DNA from: Pontederia crassipes
Lineage: Eukaryota; Streptophyta; Magnoliopsida; Commelinales; Pontederiaceae
Assembly: GCA_030549335.1 (NCBI GenBank)
Contig: CM060188.1
Span: forward strand, 71,826,696-71,890,695
DNA length: 64,000 bases
Direction of reading: 5' to 3'
Positions 62,032 through 64,000 of the stretch are shown here, in pieces; within the stretch, counting starts at the first letter, position 1; each line of letters opens with the position of its first letter. The translations under genes were made by a program, and so were the position numbers. The notes under the pieces are model-generated. The model saw nothing but the letters and a program-made list of their open reading frames with translations, was not told where the DNA came from and made no database searches.

Positions 62032-62719
62032 CAATGTTTTAAAAATCGATTTGCACCGGCAGAACCGGCAGGGTTGATTTCAAATTAATTGCAAATCTGA
62101 TTCGATTTTAATGTTTAAAATCAGAAATGGTACAAAATCGGTTCGACTTGAAAAAAATTTGAAAAAATTGAGTTGAACCAGTAAATCGGGTTCAACTAAG
62201 TTTTTTTTTTCAAAAAAGCATATATATGGGAAGAGTTTGAGGGGATATGAAAATATAAAGTTACCAAACGATTTTAAATGGAATTAGAAAGTTCTCCAAA
62301 TGAAGGAAGAAAAAATAAGGAAAGAATTTAAAATTTTAAAATAAGAAAATAAAAGGAAAGATGTTATTTGGAGGAAATGAATAAACCATTAAAAGAATAA
62401 TAAAATAAAAGAAAATTATAGATGGAAAGCGAATAAAATATAATTACGATTTTAAGTTGAAAATAAATTTAGACCGCTAAATTAGTGATAATATATTCAA
62501 TAAAATAAAATTACTATTTAAACTAACACCCGGTAACAGATAATAATTATCAAAATTAGATTAATTATTTTTGTAGTAATTTATATATTACATTATTAAT
62601 TATCAAATAATTATAAAATAATATTATTATATAAAAAAAATTGATTCAATCAATTAAAATTCAGTTGAATCGATTCGTCCTCGACTCAATCGGTACGCCC
62701 ATCCGATTTTTAAAACATT
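62032..62719. mobile_element. TIR DNA transposon copy 3, 688 bp
   Basis: The left end CAATGTTTTAAAAATCG is the inverse of the right end CGATTTTTAAAACATTG. The flanking 9-mers AATTGAAAT (62023-62031) and GATCGAAAT (62720-62728) agree at seven of nine positions. It has the same GGTTCGACTTG/GTTGAATCGATTC subterminal style as copies 1 and 2 and the same length as copy 2. It has no coding sequence. Confidence 0.7.
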
Positions 62720-62739
62720 GATCGAAATCCAAGTTGCAA

Positions 62740-62890
62740 TAAGGGGAATCGATGTGAACAGGAGGCGCCGGAGTGCACTGCCCGCACGGCAGTCCAATCC
62801 ACCCACGACGTGCCAACGGCCGAGTGACTCATCTGCATATCCTCCGTTCAAATCTCCCCCACGGCAAGCAAACACGACCAACCCCTTTTG
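62740..62890. other. GC-rich patch of unknown origin
   Basis: About 150 bp (GGAGGCGCCGGAGTGCACTG; CCACCCACGACGTGCC) stands out from the AT-rich surroundings. Overlapping short frames exist on both strands with no recognised domain. It could be a promoter or gene remnant. Confidence 0.35.
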
Positions 62891-63203
62891 TTGTTATTGT
62901 TAATTAAGTAATTAATTAATTAATCATGAACAGTACAAAAATTGCAAGCACATGGCACTTGCTTCTTTATTCAAGTTCTTATTTTATAATTGGATTCATT
63001 TAATTAGTTATATATGTATTAACGTACGACAACAAGACGAAGGAATCATGAGTTTTTGCGTAAAATAAATTTTCAGATATATAAGGCATTATGTGTAAAC
63101 CTTTTTTTCTGTTTTTTTTTCATGATTAATTAATTGGATTGTGAAATCATTTCATGCTTTGCTTCTTTCTTGTATTATTGTAGCTTATAAAATCAACCAA
63201 GGC

Positions 63204-63208
<5 letters not shown>

Positions 63209-63249
<41 letters not shown>
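63209..63249. repeat. (TA)n microsatellite
   Basis: This is a TA run of about 41 bp. Confidence 0.95.
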
Positions 63250-63251
<2 letters not shown>

Positions 63252-63493
63252 TCTCCGAGTTGCAAGTGATGGTGACAGTGATACTCCACATGAATATAAC
63301 ATCGGACAAAAAAAATAAAAATAAAATAAAAATAAAAGAAAATAAGGATGGGATACATCATACATCATGAGAATCTTGTTGGGGATTAGGTGTTCGCGTC
63401 TGGTTTTTCGTTTTCTGATAAGAAAAACAAGCTTGTTCTTTTAATTTATAATTATTATTATTATTAATAATATTATCTATGATCATTTAATTT

Positions 63494-63694
63494 TTTTTAT
63501 GTCGATCCGGGTCTACGGGAGGTCTTCGTTGTCCGAGGCTACTAGCACTCGACTAATCCGAAGTCGGGAAAATGGAGCAGTAACGATAATTTCCTGCCAA
63601 AATGGCGACTCCGAGATTTGAAGCTGGAGCTACTAGCACCTAGCGAACGCTCGAGACTCAACCCTACTTCCAGTTGAGCCAATCATCCTTGGTT
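63494..63694 (-). mobile_element. tRNA-derived SINE with perfect target-site duplication
   Basis: On the minus strand the head (from 63694) has an A box TGGCTCAACTGG (63681-63670), fitting the tRNA consensus. A B-box-like GCTTCAAATC lies at 63624-63615. The other end is a short A tract (T-run at 63494). A 16-bp direct repeat, TATGATCATTTAATTT, flanks the insert at 63478-63493 and 63695-63710. The element is about 201 bp, of typical plant SINE length. I do not recognise the family. Confidence 0.8.
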
Positions 63695-63710
63695 TATGAT
63701 CATTTAATTT

Positions 63711-64000
63711 ATTCGTCAATAGAGCTATATATGTGCCTACTTATAAAAAAACAAATATGTGAGATGGTTAGTTAACCAAACATAGAATAATGTTTTATAA
63801 TTTATTCGTCATTTAATTTTGATTCACCGGTGTTTAACATTAATATTAGCATTGGGTCGATTTTGAAATTTATGATTATAAAGCTCCAACTGTCCAACAT
63901 GATACGTGCATGCATCTGCATGCATGGATGATGATAAAAAAAAAGGATATTAGAAAGGGACAGCGAGATGTACCCTTGCACAAAGCAAAACTATTGACCA
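63711..64000. other. AT-rich DNA to the window edge
   Basis: No feature could be supported. Confidence 0.5.

Noticed and set aside
1-64000. CRISPR arrays, bacterial operons, rRNA operons or canonical tRNA genes
   Set aside because: The repeats are eukaryotic transposons and satellites. The only rRNA-like sequence is a short plastid-derived fragment, and the tRNA-like boxes belong to SINE-type elements.

Overview
The window is nuclear DNA of a flowering plant, probably a monocot. It is AT-rich and packed with nested repeats. The one clearly intact host gene is GC-rich in its first exon and loses GC toward its 3' end, as many monocot genes do. The species cannot be named from what I can see.

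Region 1 (1-18.9 kb) is a retroelement graveyard. A minus-strand Tat/Athila-lineage Ty3 element runs off the left edge (1-4183). It has apparently inserted into the LTR of a related, shrunken element (4184-7132). A plus-strand chromovirus pol fragment with its 3' LTR abuts that (7133-11362). Next come the 3' part of a CACTA DNA transposon (about 11837-13847) that cuts into a minus-strand Copia fragment (13848 to about 15510), and a long-LTR Tekay/Del-like Ty3 element with almost no interior (15787-18868).

Region 2 (18.9-28 kb) holds the gene. It is a three-exon, minus-strand GT43 glycosyltransferase of the IRX14 clade (xylan backbone synthesis in the Golgi), CDS 19894-23755, predicted 515 aa. 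A short unrecognised exon-like stretch lies just downstream. Simple repeats, a probable MITE and a possible SINE lie upstream.

Region 3 (28-38.6 kb) is mostly AT-rich. It contains a 5'-truncated RTE-type LINE with a 19-bp target duplication, a decayed FAR1/FRS (MULE-derived) gene, a 243-bp tandem repeat, two inverted-repeat elements and an old plastid 23S rDNA insertion.

Region 4 (38.6-59.2 kb) looks like the shell of one old Tekay-like element. A left LTR plus primer site lies at 38605-40045 and a polypurine region plus right LTR at about 56888-59169. The interior is filled by a TIR element split by a Tat-lineage LTR element (40531-47454, TSD ATAAG), a second TIR element of the same family, a Copia element (49172-53886, TSD AAATA), a TAA-flanked MITE and another TIR element.

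Region 5 (59.2-64 kb) holds a 766-bp Mutator-like element with a GC-rich cargo (Pack-MULE-like), a third member of the 688-bp TIR family and a tRNA-derived SINE with a perfect 16-bp target duplication.

The most notable pattern is a palindromic box, CACGGCCGTG, in the LTRs. It occurs in pairs 21 bp apart and recurs in several Tat-lineage copies. A decayed 21-bp repeat of similar boxes appears in an unrelated Tekay-like LTR.
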